Positions 17,689 through 27,544 of a stretch of 64,000 nt of DNA are shown in pieces (the first letter of the stretch is position 1; every line of letters starts with the position of its first letter). The notes beneath the pieces are model-generated. The model had not been told where the DNA came from, ran no database searches, and worked only from the letters and a program-made list of their open reading frames with translations. This stretch comes from Ulvibacterium sp965248315 (GTDB lineage: Bacteria > Bacteroidota > Bacteroidia > Flavobacteriales > Flavobacteriaceae). The DNA is taken from contig NZ_CBDFIX010000002.1 in assembly GCF_965248315.1 (NCBI RefSeq), positions 682,001 through 746,000 on the forward strand, in the 5' to 3' direction. Position numbers and translations under genes: made by a program.

Positions 17689-20109
17689 CTATTCCGTACG
17701 CAAACTTTTCACCGGATTGGCAACAGCGGATTTTATGGATTGAAAGCCAACGGTCAATAAAGTGATGACCAGGGCAAAACTTCCGGCCAGGACAAATACC
17801 TATACGTTAATTTGAATCTTATAAGTGAAATCCTCAAGCCAGCGCTGCATAAAATAATAGGCTATGGGCGAGGCGATCAGAAAGGCGATTCCCACCAATT
17901 TTAGAAAGTCCTTGGTTAACAGTTGTACCACGGAATTGATACTGGCCCCTAACACTTTTCGAATACCGATTTCCTTTTTCTTTTGTTCCGCTATATAGGA
18001 TACCAGTCCAAACAGCCCCAAGCAGCTAATGATTATAGCCAGGATAGTAAACAACGCGGCAATTTGGCCCACGCGCTTCTCTTCCTCGTATAGTTTTTCT
18101 ACCTCTTTATCGATAAATGCCGGAACAAACGGTGAATCTTTGACATTTGCTTTCCAGATGCCCTCCAAATTGGCCATCAATTCCCCGTAGTTGGATGTCT
18201 CGAAACGGAGCAACAACCGATGCGGGTCACCATCCCTAAAAAGTACCAAAGGCTGAATGGCCTCTTTAAGGGAGGAAAAATGAAAATCGCTCATTACCCC
18301 TACAATTTCAAATTCGTTCTCTCCTCCTGTAAGCAGTCTGGAGGTCAGCGCATCTTCTGGTTCAATATTAAAGGCTTTAAGTGTAGCTTCATTGACAATA
18401 ATTTGGGTGCTATCCGATTCCCTAAAATCCCTGCCTTTTGAAAGAACGATCCCCATGGTATTTATATAGTTCTTCCCAACAAGATTCACTTGTGCCTGTG
18501 TACGGTCCTCAGGATTCCGTCCTGGCAGATAAAAATTCGCACCGTTAATGATATCCTCCGAGGGAGAAACCCTGCTTCCAGAAATTTCGGTAACTCCAGG
18601 AACCTTTAAAAATTCCGATTTTAGTCCTTCAAATTTGTCCCGGGCGTTGCGCGTGTTCAATTGGATGCCTATCAAATTATTCTTTTCATACCCAAGATTC
18701 TTTTGTTGGGTATAGTTAAATTGTTGAATAACTATGATTACCATACTGATCAACGTGATGGATATCACAAATTGAAAAACGACCAAACCTTTTCGTAGTC
18801 CACTATTTCCAGACTGTAGGCTTATGGTACTTTTTATGGCCGATACCGGTTTTATGGAGGATAATACCATTGCGGGATAAATCCCGGCTATTAGTCCTGT
18901 GAGAAACCCTATGCCCAAAAGGGAATACACGATTTCCGGTCGAAATAAGTCTACATAGGTAAGATCACTCTGTGCCAATTCATTGATAAAGGGCAACAAT
19001 ACCAACGTAATGGGGATACTCACCAAAATGGAGAAAAAGGACAGCAAAAGCGATTCCCCCAAAAATTGTGACACCAGGGATTTCCTATCCGCTCCAACTA
19101 CCTTTCGAACCCCTATTTCCTTAGCTCTCTTATTGGCCCTTGCCGTGCTCAGATTAATAAAGTTAATGCAGGCTACAAGCTGAATAAAAAAGGCCAAGGT
19201 CAATAACAGATAAAGGTATTGGATATCGGAAACCCGATCAATCTGTCCATTTATTCCCTGAGAATGCAAGTGGATGTCCGTCACATTTTGAAGTAGAAGC
19301 TCTTTCTTCATGTTTATGTCCTCAAGATCACTACCTCCCCGTTCCTGTAAGAAATTTGGAAATTTTCGCTCCAAACTCTTCGCACTGGTCCCCGGTTTTA
19401 ACTTCAGATAGGAATAGGCAAAATTGTTCTGCGCATAGTTATCGCTACCCTTTACCCACTCGCCCAGACCTGGGGTGTTCATGCTAATAATGTAATTGGG
19501 CTTCAAATGTGATTTTCCAAAAGTCTCATCAAAAACCCCCTTTACCGTAAGCTTTAGAGGATCGCCATCATAACCTGAAATCTCCACTGTTTTGTCCAGG
19601 GCCTTTTGACCTCCAAACAACTTTTTCGCCAAAGTTGAAGAAAGAATCAAGGTACTTGGTTCGTTCAGGGCTGTAGGACCGCCCTCCAACAACTTATAGT
19701 TAAACACCTTAAAAAGGGTGGAATCGGCCAAGTAGGCCTTGGATTCGTAAAATCCGCTCTCTTCACCGGCCGCTCGTATGATATCCACATTGAAGAGGTC
19801 TACCAAAACTACTCTAGTTACCTCCTCGATTTCTGGGAAGTCCTCTTTGGCCGCAAAGGCAATTGGAGGTGATGATCCCGCAACACGTGCGCCATCCGTA
19901 CCGGATCCTGTCCCTTCTATATTGGTTTGTATCCTATAAATGGATTCGGCGTTTTCATGATGTTCATCATAGCCCGTTTGGGCAAAGACATACAATAGAA
20001 TGGTAAGGCAGCTGACCGTACCAATAGTAAGACCCAATAGATTAATTATGGTCTGTTGTTTATTCTTGGTCAGGTTTCGCCAAGCAATTTTTAGATAATT
20101 CTTTAACAT
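17689..20109 (-). pseudogene. FtsX/MacB-type ABC permease P10 with in-frame amber codon (TAG at 17800-17802)
   Basis: The reading frame from ATG 20109 (MLKNYLKIAWRNLTKNKQQT) runs 769 residues to a TAG at 17802-17800. Beyond the TAG the same frame continues as VFVLAGSFALVITLLTVGFQ, then IKSAVANPVKSLRTE, and a normal stop at 17689-17691. The whole frame is 807 codons. In the sister copy P11 the corresponding codon is TGG (Trp), so a single G-to-A change explains the stop. The truncated product lacks TM8 and the SLRxE tail but keeps both coupling helices (RAKEIGVRKVVGADRKSL ~327-340; KKKEIGIRKVLGASINSV ~709-723). No other disruption is seen, so the mutation is recent, is suppressed, or is a sequence error. 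Confidence 0.8.
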
Positions 20110-20150
20110 GATTCTTGTATTTTGAATTTGGACCTTCCAGTTCTTTTCAA

Positions 20151-20163
20151 GACCTGTGAGGTC
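20151..20163. repeat. GACCTGT(G/C)AGGTC-type intergenic palindrome, copy 1
   Basis: GACCTGTGAGGTC in the P9-P10 spacer, a perfect 5 bp palindrome around GTG. Related sequences lie at 25064-25078 and 39831-39845, each in a spacer between permease genes. Confidence 0.5.
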
Positions 20164-20172
20164 CGACTTATG

Positions 20173-22572
20173 TTATTCCGTACGTAAACTGTTTACCGGA
20201 TTCGCATTCGCCGCCTTAATGGCTTGAAAACTTACCGTAAGAATCGTAATGGCCAATGCGCCGATAACGGCCAGAGCAAAAATCCACCACTCCAAGATTA
20301 CCCGATACGGATATTCCTGTAACCAACCGTTCATAACATAGTATGAGATGGGTATAGCAATAAAGCTTGAAATGGCAACCAGTTTTAAAAAGTCCTTTGA
20401 AAGCATGTTCCAAACATTGAATACTGATGCGCCCAGTACTTTTCTTACTCCAATTTCCTTGGTGCGCTGTTCGGCAACAAAAGAGGTAAGCCCAAACAGT
20501 CCAAGGCAGCTTATGAGTATGGCCAAAGCGGTAAAAATGGCGGATAGGCTTCCAATCCGCTCTTCCGCCGCAAATTTTTCACCATATTCGTCATCCACAA
20601 AATCGTATTGAAAAGGGACGTTCGGAAAGTGGGTTTTAAAAACCCTTTCAACTGTTGCCAAACTTTGGTTTGCACTTTGTTTAGGGTTTAGCCTAAGATT
20701 GTAATAACTACTGTTCCCTCCTTTGTCAAAAACATAAACACCTTGTTTTACCGGCTCATAAGGCGACTGAGCAATCATATCCTCTACCACACCGATAATT
20801 TTTAATGGTGGATCCGGATCCTCGTCGTCGTTATCCTTCAAGAATTTTCCTATGGGATCTATTATTCCCATGTATTTTACAGCAGTCTGATTGAGCAGTA
20901 CGGCATTGGAGTCCGAAGGAAACTCCCGTGAAAAATCGCGCCCTTCAACAATTTTCAAATTCAGGGATTTGGCATACTCCCAGGAAACCTCTGTCCAGGC
21001 CAGGTCTTCTTGAAATCCCTCCGGTTTGCCTTCCCAATCAAACCCATTGCGATTGGACCATATTTGAGTAGTGGGACTGCTGGAAGAAGACATTTCAACA
21101 ACAGCACCCGATTCCAAAAATTCGTTGCGCATCAAGTCATACTTTCCTTCGAAATCCGGGCTAAATGTGGGTACTTGTACCAGTCCTTCCTTGTCATACC
21201 CTACAGGTCGGTTTTTAGCATGGTTTATTTGTTGCATTACGATGACCGTCCCGATAATAAAGGCCACAGAGACCGTAAATTGTAAAACCACCAAGATCTT
21301 CCGGGGCAATCCGGCATATTTGCCGGCCTTAAAGGTCCCCTTCAATACATCCACCGGTCTAAAGGAAGAGAGGTAAAGCGCCGGATAGCTACCTGCCAAA
21401 AGCGCCGTAAACAGAACAAAGGCAATGGAAATGAGCCAAAATCCGCTGTTCTTCCAGGGAAATTCGATTTCCTTTCTGGCTAATTCATTAAAGCCGTTCA
21501 ATGACAATAGCACGATTAAAATAGACAGGAAAAATGCAAACAAAACCACTAGGAACGATTCGCTCAAAAACTGGTTGATCAACTGATTGCGTTGCGAGCC
21601 TATTGATTTTCGTATTCCTACCTCTTTACTTCTTTTTTCGGAACGGGCGGTACTTAGGTTCATAAAGTTGATACATGCCAAAAGCAAAACAAAGGCCCCA
21701 ATGATGCCAAAGAGCCAAACGTACTTTATTCTCCCCCCTACTTGTTTGCCATTTTCAAAATTGCCCCTTAAATACCACTCTGTCATCGGAAAAAGAAAAA
21801 GCTGAGGATTAAATTCGGCGTTGTCCTCATCTGCATTCTTTTTTACATCCTTAATGTTGGCGGTCACCTTCTCCATGGAGGTATTATCCGCAATTTGAAC
21901 AAACATCTGAAAAGAGTTGTTTCCCCAAAAGTTAATAGCGTTCTTGACCCATTCCTGGGTAGTGATATATTTTTCCCAAGGCATAATAAACTTGGTATCA
22001 TGAAATGAATTGTTCATTGGGATATCCTCATAAACACTAGTGACCATCATGTTATACTGGTTATTCACCTCAACTATTTTTCCGATGGGATCTTCCGTGC
22101 CGAACAATGCCTCCGTAGCTGACTTCGATAACATAATGGAGTTAATCTCGCGTAGACCGTCCTTTTCTCCTTTTAAAATGGTCAAATCAAGCATGTCCGG
22201 GGCTTCGGCCTGCATAAAATTCCCGGAGCGTGAGAGGCTCTTATCCTCGTATTTCAGGTATTGGCTATAGGTCCAAGAAGACATGATCAAATGCTTAAAA
22301 CTATCCGAGTAACCATCCCTAAGAGCGGTTTCCAAAGGCCTAGGTATGGCCGGACCGGTGCCAATTTGCCCATTAAAGGTCTGTGACTGGAATACCTGGG
22401 CTATTCTGTCCTTATTTTTAAAGTAGCTGTTATGGGTAAGCTCGTCCTGTATCCATAACCCAATAATAAGGGTTACGGCCATTCCCAGGGCAAGACCCCC
22501 AATATTGATGGCAGAATACCCCTTGTTCTTTTTTAAGTTTCGCCAAGCGATTTTTAAATAGTTTTTAAACAT
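20173..22572 (-). CDS. FtsX/MacB-type ABC permease P9
   Basis: A 799-residue permease starting MFKNYLKIAWRNLKKNKGYSAI. It resembles P3 closely across the whole first periplasmic domain (both have a PRPLE segment near 82-87, NNSFQMFVQIADN near 227, and FLFPM..WYLRGNFE.G.QVGGRI before TM2), although six permeases separate them. Coupling helices: RSKEVGIRKSIGSQRNQL (~311-325) and RTKEIGVRKVLGASVFNV (~700-714). Its C-terminus reads NPVNSLRTE, with N in place of the usual K. All domains are intact. Confidence 0.93.
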   Translation of the reverse strand: MFKNYLKIAWRNLKKNKGYSAINIGGLALGMAVTLIIGLWIQDELTHNSYFKNKDRIAQVFQSQTFNGQIGTGPAIPRPLETALRDGYSDSFKHLIMSSWTYSQYLKYEDKSLSRSGNFMQAEAPDMLDLTILKGEKDGLREINSIMLSKSATEALFGTEDPIGKIVEVNNQYNMMVTSVYEDIPMNNSFHDTKFIMPWEKYITTQEWVKNAINFWGNNSFQMFVQIADNTSMEKVTANIKDVKKNADEDNAEFNPQLFLFPMTEWYLRGNFENGKQVGGRIKYVWLFGIIGAFVLLLACINFMNLSTARSEKRSKEVGIRKSIGSQRNQLINQFLSESFLVVLFAFFLSILIVLLSLNGFNELARKEIEFPWKNSGFWLISIAFVLFTALLAGSYPALYLSSFRPVDVLKGTFKAGKYAGLPRKILVVLQFTVSVAFIIGTVIVMQQINHAKNRPVGYDKEGLVQVPTFSPDFEGKYDLMRNEFLESGAVVEMSSSSSPTTQIWSNRNGFDWEGKPEGFQEDLAWTEVSWEYAKSLNLKIVEGRDFSREFPSDSNAVLLNQTAVKYMGIIDPIGKFLKDNDDEDPDPPLKIIGVVEDMIAQSPYEPVKQGVYVFDKGGNSSYYNLRLNPKQSANQSLATVERVFKTHFPNVPFQYDFVDDEYGEKFAAEERIGSLSAIFTALAILISCLGLFGLTSFVAEQRTKEIGVRKVLGASVFNVWNMLSKDFLKLVAISSFIAIPISYYVMNGWLQEYPYRVILEWWIFALAVIGALAITILTVSFQAIKAANANPVNSLRTE

Positions 22573-22587
22573 GATGTTGGTTTTTAT

Positions 22588-22604
22588 ACTGAAACAGGTT
22601 CAGT
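22588..22604. repeat. Intergenic palindrome ACTGAA-N5-TTCAGT
   Basis: A perfect 6 bp inverted repeat with a 5-base loop in the 45 bp spacer between P8 and P9. It has no trailing U-run on the minus strand. It is probably one of the small dispersed palindromes of this genome rather than a terminator. Confidence 0.5.
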
Positions 22605-22617
22605 GTTGATTGATGAA

Positions 22618-25044
22618 TTATTCCGTACGCAAGCTCTTTACCGGATTTGCCAAAGAGGCTTTGATCGATTGAAAACTTACCGTTACCAATGCAATGACCA
22701 CAATGGCAACAAAAGGCCATACAAAGAATGTCCAATGAATGGAAATATGAAATGCATATCCCTGCAACCAGTTGCTGGCCATATACCAGGCCAAGGGAAT
22801 GGAAATTAAAAAAGCTACGGCCAGCAAAAGCGCATATTCCCTGTATAATAACTGCAAAATACCCTGTACGGACGCACCTAAAACCTTTCGTATCCCAATT
22901 TCCTTAGTGCGCTGCAAGGTGGTGAACGAGGCAAGGCCGAAAAGGCCCAAACAGGCCACAAAAATCGCCAGTAATGTAAATAGTCCAAATACTTGTCCAA
23001 ACCGGTGATCGGCCTTATACTGCTTGTCAAATTGTTCGTCCAGGAAAAAGTATTCGAAGGTATTACCTGGGAAAAAAGTATCCCATTCTGTTTGTACTTG
23101 GGCAAGGGTTTGAGATATTTGGGTCATATCCGTTTTTATGGAGAAATACCCATATACTCCAGGGTTTAGGGTAAGGATAAGCGGTTCATAGGCATCACGA
23201 AGCGATTGCTGGTGAAAGTTCTCCACGACCCCAACAATGGTACACTGATCGCCCCAAAACTCAATTTGCTTGCCAATGGCTTCCTCTGGGTCGTCAAAAC
23301 CTAATTGCTCAATTCCTTTTCTATTAAAAACAACATTGACAGCATCGGCCCCAAAATCCTTGGAAAACGTTCGGCCGGCAATCAACTGGGTATCATACAG
23401 GTCCAAAAAATCATAGTCTACCCGAATAAACCGGTATTGCTTTTGTTCTGAGTCGTCTTGGGTCACCAACCGTATACCCCCGGCATTGTCTCCTGTACCT
23501 TCTCCGGGAACCACCGAGGAAACGGCTACATTTTTTATAGCCGGATATTGCAACAAGGTTTCCTTTATAGCGTTCTTTTGGGCTACGAAGGTAGAGTCGG
23601 TCGCAATGGGTGGCCGCAATACCAAGGTTTGGTCAATATTTATGCCCAAGGACTGATTGCGCATAAATTGTATTTGTTGGTATACAACCAGGGAACCTAT
23701 CAGCAAAAACAGGGAGGCCGTAAATTGAAGTACAACAAGCCCTTTTCGTAATAATGTTCCTTGCTGGGTACCCCCCATATTTCCCTTGAGTACTTCCACC
23801 GGTCTAAACTTGGAAAGTACAATAGCTGGATATAACCCGGACAATATCACTCCGGTAAGGAAAAGGGCGGCAAGGCCCAACCAAAAACTGGCCCTGGCAA
23901 ACAGTTCATAAGATACCGGCTGGCCTGAAATTTTATTAAAGGCCGGTAGCGCGATAATCATAATAACCAATGCCAATAGTAGTGCCAAACCATTGAACAA
24001 TCCAGACTCAAAAAAGAATTGGGTAATCAATTGTTTGCGGTTGGATCCAACGGTCTTGCGGACACCCACTTCCTTGGCCCTCCCCACGGCCCGGGCAGTG
24101 GCCAGGTTGATATAATTGACCCATGCAATTACGATTATGAAAAAGGCAATTCCCAACAAGAGAAGTACGGTCTTGGCATCCCCGTTCGGGGCAGGCTCGT
24201 CTATATAATTCGCCTCCAAATGTATGTTGGTCAAAGGTTGTAGCTTGTAGGTCACTGATGCATTAAAACGCCGTAAGAGTTCGCCCACTCCTGCCTCGAC
24301 CACAGGAGCAAATTTTGCCTCAACTTGGCTTGGGTCTACCCCTTTTTGAAGTAGTACATAGGTTAAGCAACCGTCCCAGGCCCATGCTTCATCAGGGTCG
24401 TTCGTTCCACCGGAGTTCGTCTTTACCTGTTCCACAAAACTGGCATAGGATGCCAAAAATTTGGGTTGGAGCTGCGTATTTGCAGGCATATCCTCAAAGA
24501 CTCCGGTAATTCTATAGTTTTTGTTCCCGCTAATGGGCAAGACTTTATCTACCACATCCGTGGTCCCGAATATTTTACGTGCTGTACTTTCGGAAATAGC
24601 GGCGGTATAGGGTTCGTCCAAGAGGCCTTCCTTGTTACCATGGAGCAACGGATAGGAAAAAACAGTAAAAAAAGAACTGGTAGCAAAGTACACTTCTTCA
24701 ATTTTTAGAGGTCGGTTATCTACTTCAACAATGATATCTGCAGTTTCCGAGACTTTTACATACTCCTCTATTTCCGGAATGGCTTCCTTAAAGGAATTTC
24801 CAACGGCATACGCCCCAGCTGCCCATTGGGTGGAAAGTTTTCCATTGTCATACCGGTCTTGTTGTACCCGATAAATACGGTCTTTCTTTTCATGAAAATT
24901 CTCATAGCTGTGTTCAAAGGCCACATATTGCAGAATAAGCAAACACGCCACTATTCCAATGGCCAATCCCCCAATATTAATCCAGGAATACACTTTGTTC
25001 TTAATCAAATTCCGCCAAGCGATTTTTAAATAGTTCTTAAACAT
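22618..25044 (-). CDS. FtsX/MacB-type ABC permease P8
   Basis: An 808-residue permease starting MFKNYLKIAWRNLIKNKVYSWI. TM1 ~20-42, then KDRIYRVQQDRYDNG. Before TM2 it has LQPLTNIHLEANYI. The TM2 region reads AWVNYINLATARAVGRAKEVGVRKTVGSNRKQL (coupling helix ~319-332). The second coupling helix RTKEIGIRKVLGASVQGI (~711-725) is followed by LLYREYALLLAV rather than the LSKDF form of most copies. C-terminus LANPVKSLRTE. It has a distinct second periplasmic domain (PGEGTGDNAGGIRLV), so it belongs to neither of the two larger subfamilies. Confidence 0.93.
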   Translation of the reverse strand: MFKNYLKIAWRNLIKNKVYSWINIGGLAIGIVACLLILQYVAFEHSYENFHEKKDRIYRVQQDRYDNGKLSTQWAAGAYAVGNSFKEAIPEIEEYVKVSETADIIVEVDNRPLKIEEVYFATSSFFTVFSYPLLHGNKEGLLDEPYTAAISESTARKIFGTTDVVDKVLPISGNKNYRITGVFEDMPANTQLQPKFLASYASFVEQVKTNSGGTNDPDEAWAWDGCLTYVLLQKGVDPSQVEAKFAPVVEAGVGELLRRFNASVTYKLQPLTNIHLEANYIDEPAPNGDAKTVLLLLGIAFFIIVIAWVNYINLATARAVGRAKEVGVRKTVGSNRKQLITQFFFESGLFNGLALLLALVIMIIALPAFNKISGQPVSYELFARASFWLGLAALFLTGVILSGLYPAIVLSKFRPVEVLKGNMGGTQQGTLLRKGLVVLQFTASLFLLIGSLVVYQQIQFMRNQSLGINIDQTLVLRPPIATDSTFVAQKNAIKETLLQYPAIKNVAVSSVVPGEGTGDNAGGIRLVTQDDSEQKQYRFIRVDYDFLDLYDTQLIAGRTFSKDFGADAVNVVFNRKGIEQLGFDDPEEAIGKQIEFWGDQCTIVGVVENFHQQSLRDAYEPLILTLNPGVYGYFSIKTDMTQISQTLAQVQTEWDTFFPGNTFEYFFLDEQFDKQYKADHRFGQVFGLFTLLAIFVACLGLFGLASFTTLQRTKEIGIRKVLGASVQGILQLLYREYALLLAVAFLISIPLAWYMASNWLQGYAFHISIHWTFFVWPFVAIVVIALVTVSFQSIKASLANPVKSLRTE

Positions 25045-25063
25045 GATTCTTGTTTTTTGGTTT

Positions 25064-25078
25064 GGACCTGTCAGGTCC
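25064..25078. repeat. GGACCTGTCAGGTCC intergenic palindrome, copy 2
   Basis: A perfect 7 bp palindrome around one central base in the P7-P8 spacer. It is the best-preserved of three related copies (20151, 39831). Confidence 0.55.
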
Positions 25079-25112
25079 CACTTCCAGTTTAATTTCTGTT
25101 TTCATTCTTTGG

Positions 25113-27479
25113 TTATTCCGTCCTCAGACTCTTTACGGGATCGGCATTAGCGGCCTTTAGGCTTTGAAAGCTTACAGTGGACAAGGCAATTAACAGAACC
25201 GAAAAACCGGCTAGGCCAAACATCCACCACTGGATATCGATGCGAAAGGCGAATTCCTGCAACCATTTGTTCATAGCATACCATGATATGGGTATGGCTA
25301 GAACAAAAGCTATAATGACCAATTTTATAAAATCCTGAGAAAGCATATTAACCAAGAGAAGGGCACTGGCCCCCAAAACCTTTCGAATACCAATTTCCTT
25401 GAAGCGTTGTTCGGTCATAAATGAGGACAGACCGTATAATCCTAAACAGGAAATAATAATGGCCAATAGGGCAAAAACATTGAATATGGTTCCCATCTGT
25501 CGTTCCCCTTTATATTGTGCGTCCAAACTGGTATCCACAAAATTGTAAGACAAGGGGTAGGCAGGATTCAAGGATCCATAAATCTCTTCCAATGCAGCTA
25601 TAGTATTCTCGGTACTTTTTGGAGCGGTCCGGACGACGGCCAAAGATCCCTCTTTTCTATGTTGAAGAATCAAAGGTTCTATGGCATACTGAAGCGGCTT
25701 GTAGTTAAAGTCCTTTACTACGCCGATAATTGTCCCTTTGTTTTCCCTAAAGGTCAAGCTCTTACCCACTGCATTTTCCACATCCATCCCCATTATTTTA
25801 GCAGCGGTCTCATTAATCAGATAGTCATGGTTATCTATTGAGGTCCTTGAAAACCCTCTCCCTTCCAAAAGTGTCATTTGAAAGACATCCAAGAAATTTT
25901 CATCTGCATTAATATGTGGAAAAAGTACCTGGGAATTAGGGTCCTTGCCCTCCCAATGGATATCAAAATCACCTGTCGTCAAATTGGTAGGCAGGTCGGA
26001 AATTATGGAAAAATCACTGGTCCATACGTTTTGTTCCAAAGCCGTTTTCAATGCCTCCTGTTTACCCCAAAGCTCACCTTCCATGGGAATGTAGATCAAG
26101 TTGGATTTGTCATATCCCAAATTCTTGTTTTGGATAAAATTTAATTGGGTATAGATTACAGTTGTACCGATGAGCAATAAAATGGAAACCACAAATTGGG
26201 AAATTACCAATCCGTTTCTAAAGAAAAGGTTAGAACCGGAGAGCTTCATTCTCCCCTTTAAAACTTTTATGGGCCTAAAACCCGAAAGGAACAAGGCAGG
26301 ATAACTCCCTGAAATAAGGCCTGTAATCAGTGCTATGGCCATTAACCCGATCCAGATGTTGGCGTCCCCTAAATGTAATTCCAATTGTTTTTGTGCCAGA
26401 TCATTAAAGGCTGGTAATGCCAAATACACCATCACTATAGCGAGAATCAAGGAAAAGAAGGCTATCATCAACGATTCCCCAAAGAATTGAAATATCAATT
26501 GGTTTCGGCCCGCTCCAATTACTTTTCGCAATCCTACTTCCTTGGCCCTACGGGAAGACCTCGCCGTGGCCAAGTTCATATAATTGATGCAGGCAACAAT
26601 CAAAATGATAAAGGCCACCACAAAGAAGATGTTTACATATTGGATGTTCCCATGACCGGGGATATCAATTTGTAGGTTTGAATGCAAATGGATATCCGCT
26701 AGGGGTTGCAGGTTAAAGGTAATTTCAAACTCCGTCATCCTCGCGGCATAAATCTGGTTGATTTTTTCAATGGCAGCCGAAAGATCTTCCTCTGATGTAA
26801 TTACCCCTTTTTCAAATTGGAAGTACCCATAATAATTGAAAGCATCCCATACCTTGTTGATCAAGTCCGAATTGGTCTTGGCATGATAGGTCATGGGTAG
26901 AATGGCATTGAACTGTAGGTGCGAATTTGAGGGAACATCCGCCATTACTCCGCTAACCGTAAACGTATCGGTATTGTTCATCTTAATGGTTCGGCCCAGT
27001 GCTCTTTCGGAACCGAAGAACTTCCGGGCCGTAGTCTCGGTAAGCAATATCCCGTCCGGTCTGGAAAGTGCGGTCTTGGGATTCCCCTCGATCAAGGGAA
27101 AAGTGAATACCTCCAGAAAGTTGGTATCCGCGAAAAAGACGAAATCCTCCTTGAATTTTTGGCCATCCACCTCGAACAGTTCCTCAAAAGGATGGCCTAG
27201 CCTTACGCTGGATTCTATTTCGGGCATTAGTTGTGGAAGTTCCTCAACCATCCCGGCTGGACTTACCGCTGCCTTGAAATCTTCATTGGCAATAGCCGTA
27301 AGCCTATAAATTTGGTCCGCATTGGCATGGAAGGTATCATAACTTGATTCGTGCCGCACCCAAAGAAGTATAAGGATACTACAGGCCATCCCGATGGCAA
27401 GCCCGCTCATGTTCAAAAAGGAATACCATTTCTGTTGTATGAAATTCCGCCATGCAATCTTTAGATAGTTTTTAAACAT
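25113..27479 (-). CDS. FtsX/MacB-type ABC permease P7
   Basis: A 788-residue permease starting MFKNYLKIAWRNFIQQKWYSFL. TM1 ~20-41; DQIYRLTAI follows. LQPLADIHLHSNLQ precedes TM2. Coupling helices: RAKEVGLRKVIGAGRNQL (~309-323) and RFKEIGIRKVLGASALLL (~691-705). C-terminus ANADPVKSLRTE, a DPVK variant shared only with P15. The end of the first half reads GLISGSYPALFLSGFRPIKV, the conserved turn after TM4. Intact and in register with both neighbours (gaps 65 and 68 bp). Confidence 0.93.
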   Translation of the reverse strand: MFKNYLKIAWRNFIQQKWYSFLNMSGLAIGMACSILILLWVRHESSYDTFHANADQIYRLTAIANEDFKAAVSPAGMVEELPQLMPEIESSVRLGHPFEELFEVDGQKFKEDFVFFADTNFLEVFTFPLIEGNPKTALSRPDGILLTETTARKFFGSERALGRTIKMNNTDTFTVSGVMADVPSNSHLQFNAILPMTYHAKTNSDLINKVWDAFNYYGYFQFEKGVITSEEDLSAAIEKINQIYAARMTEFEITFNLQPLADIHLHSNLQIDIPGHGNIQYVNIFFVVAFIILIVACINYMNLATARSSRRAKEVGLRKVIGAGRNQLIFQFFGESLMIAFFSLILAIVMVYLALPAFNDLAQKQLELHLGDANIWIGLMAIALITGLISGSYPALFLSGFRPIKVLKGRMKLSGSNLFFRNGLVISQFVVSILLLIGTTVIYTQLNFIQNKNLGYDKSNLIYIPMEGELWGKQEALKTALEQNVWTSDFSIISDLPTNLTTGDFDIHWEGKDPNSQVLFPHINADENFLDVFQMTLLEGRGFSRTSIDNHDYLINETAAKIMGMDVENAVGKSLTFRENKGTIIGVVKDFNYKPLQYAIEPLILQHRKEGSLAVVRTAPKSTENTIAALEEIYGSLNPAYPLSYNFVDTSLDAQYKGERQMGTIFNVFALLAIIISCLGLYGLSSFMTEQRFKEIGIRKVLGASALLLVNMLSQDFIKLVIIAFVLAIPISWYAMNKWLQEFAFRIDIQWWMFGLAGFSVLLIALSTVSFQSLKAANADPVKSLRTE

Positions 27480-27544
27480 GATTCCTTTATTTAGTGCCGC
27501 CCTTGATAGCTGCCAAGTTTGTTCCGGCGTTTGATGTTATTATT

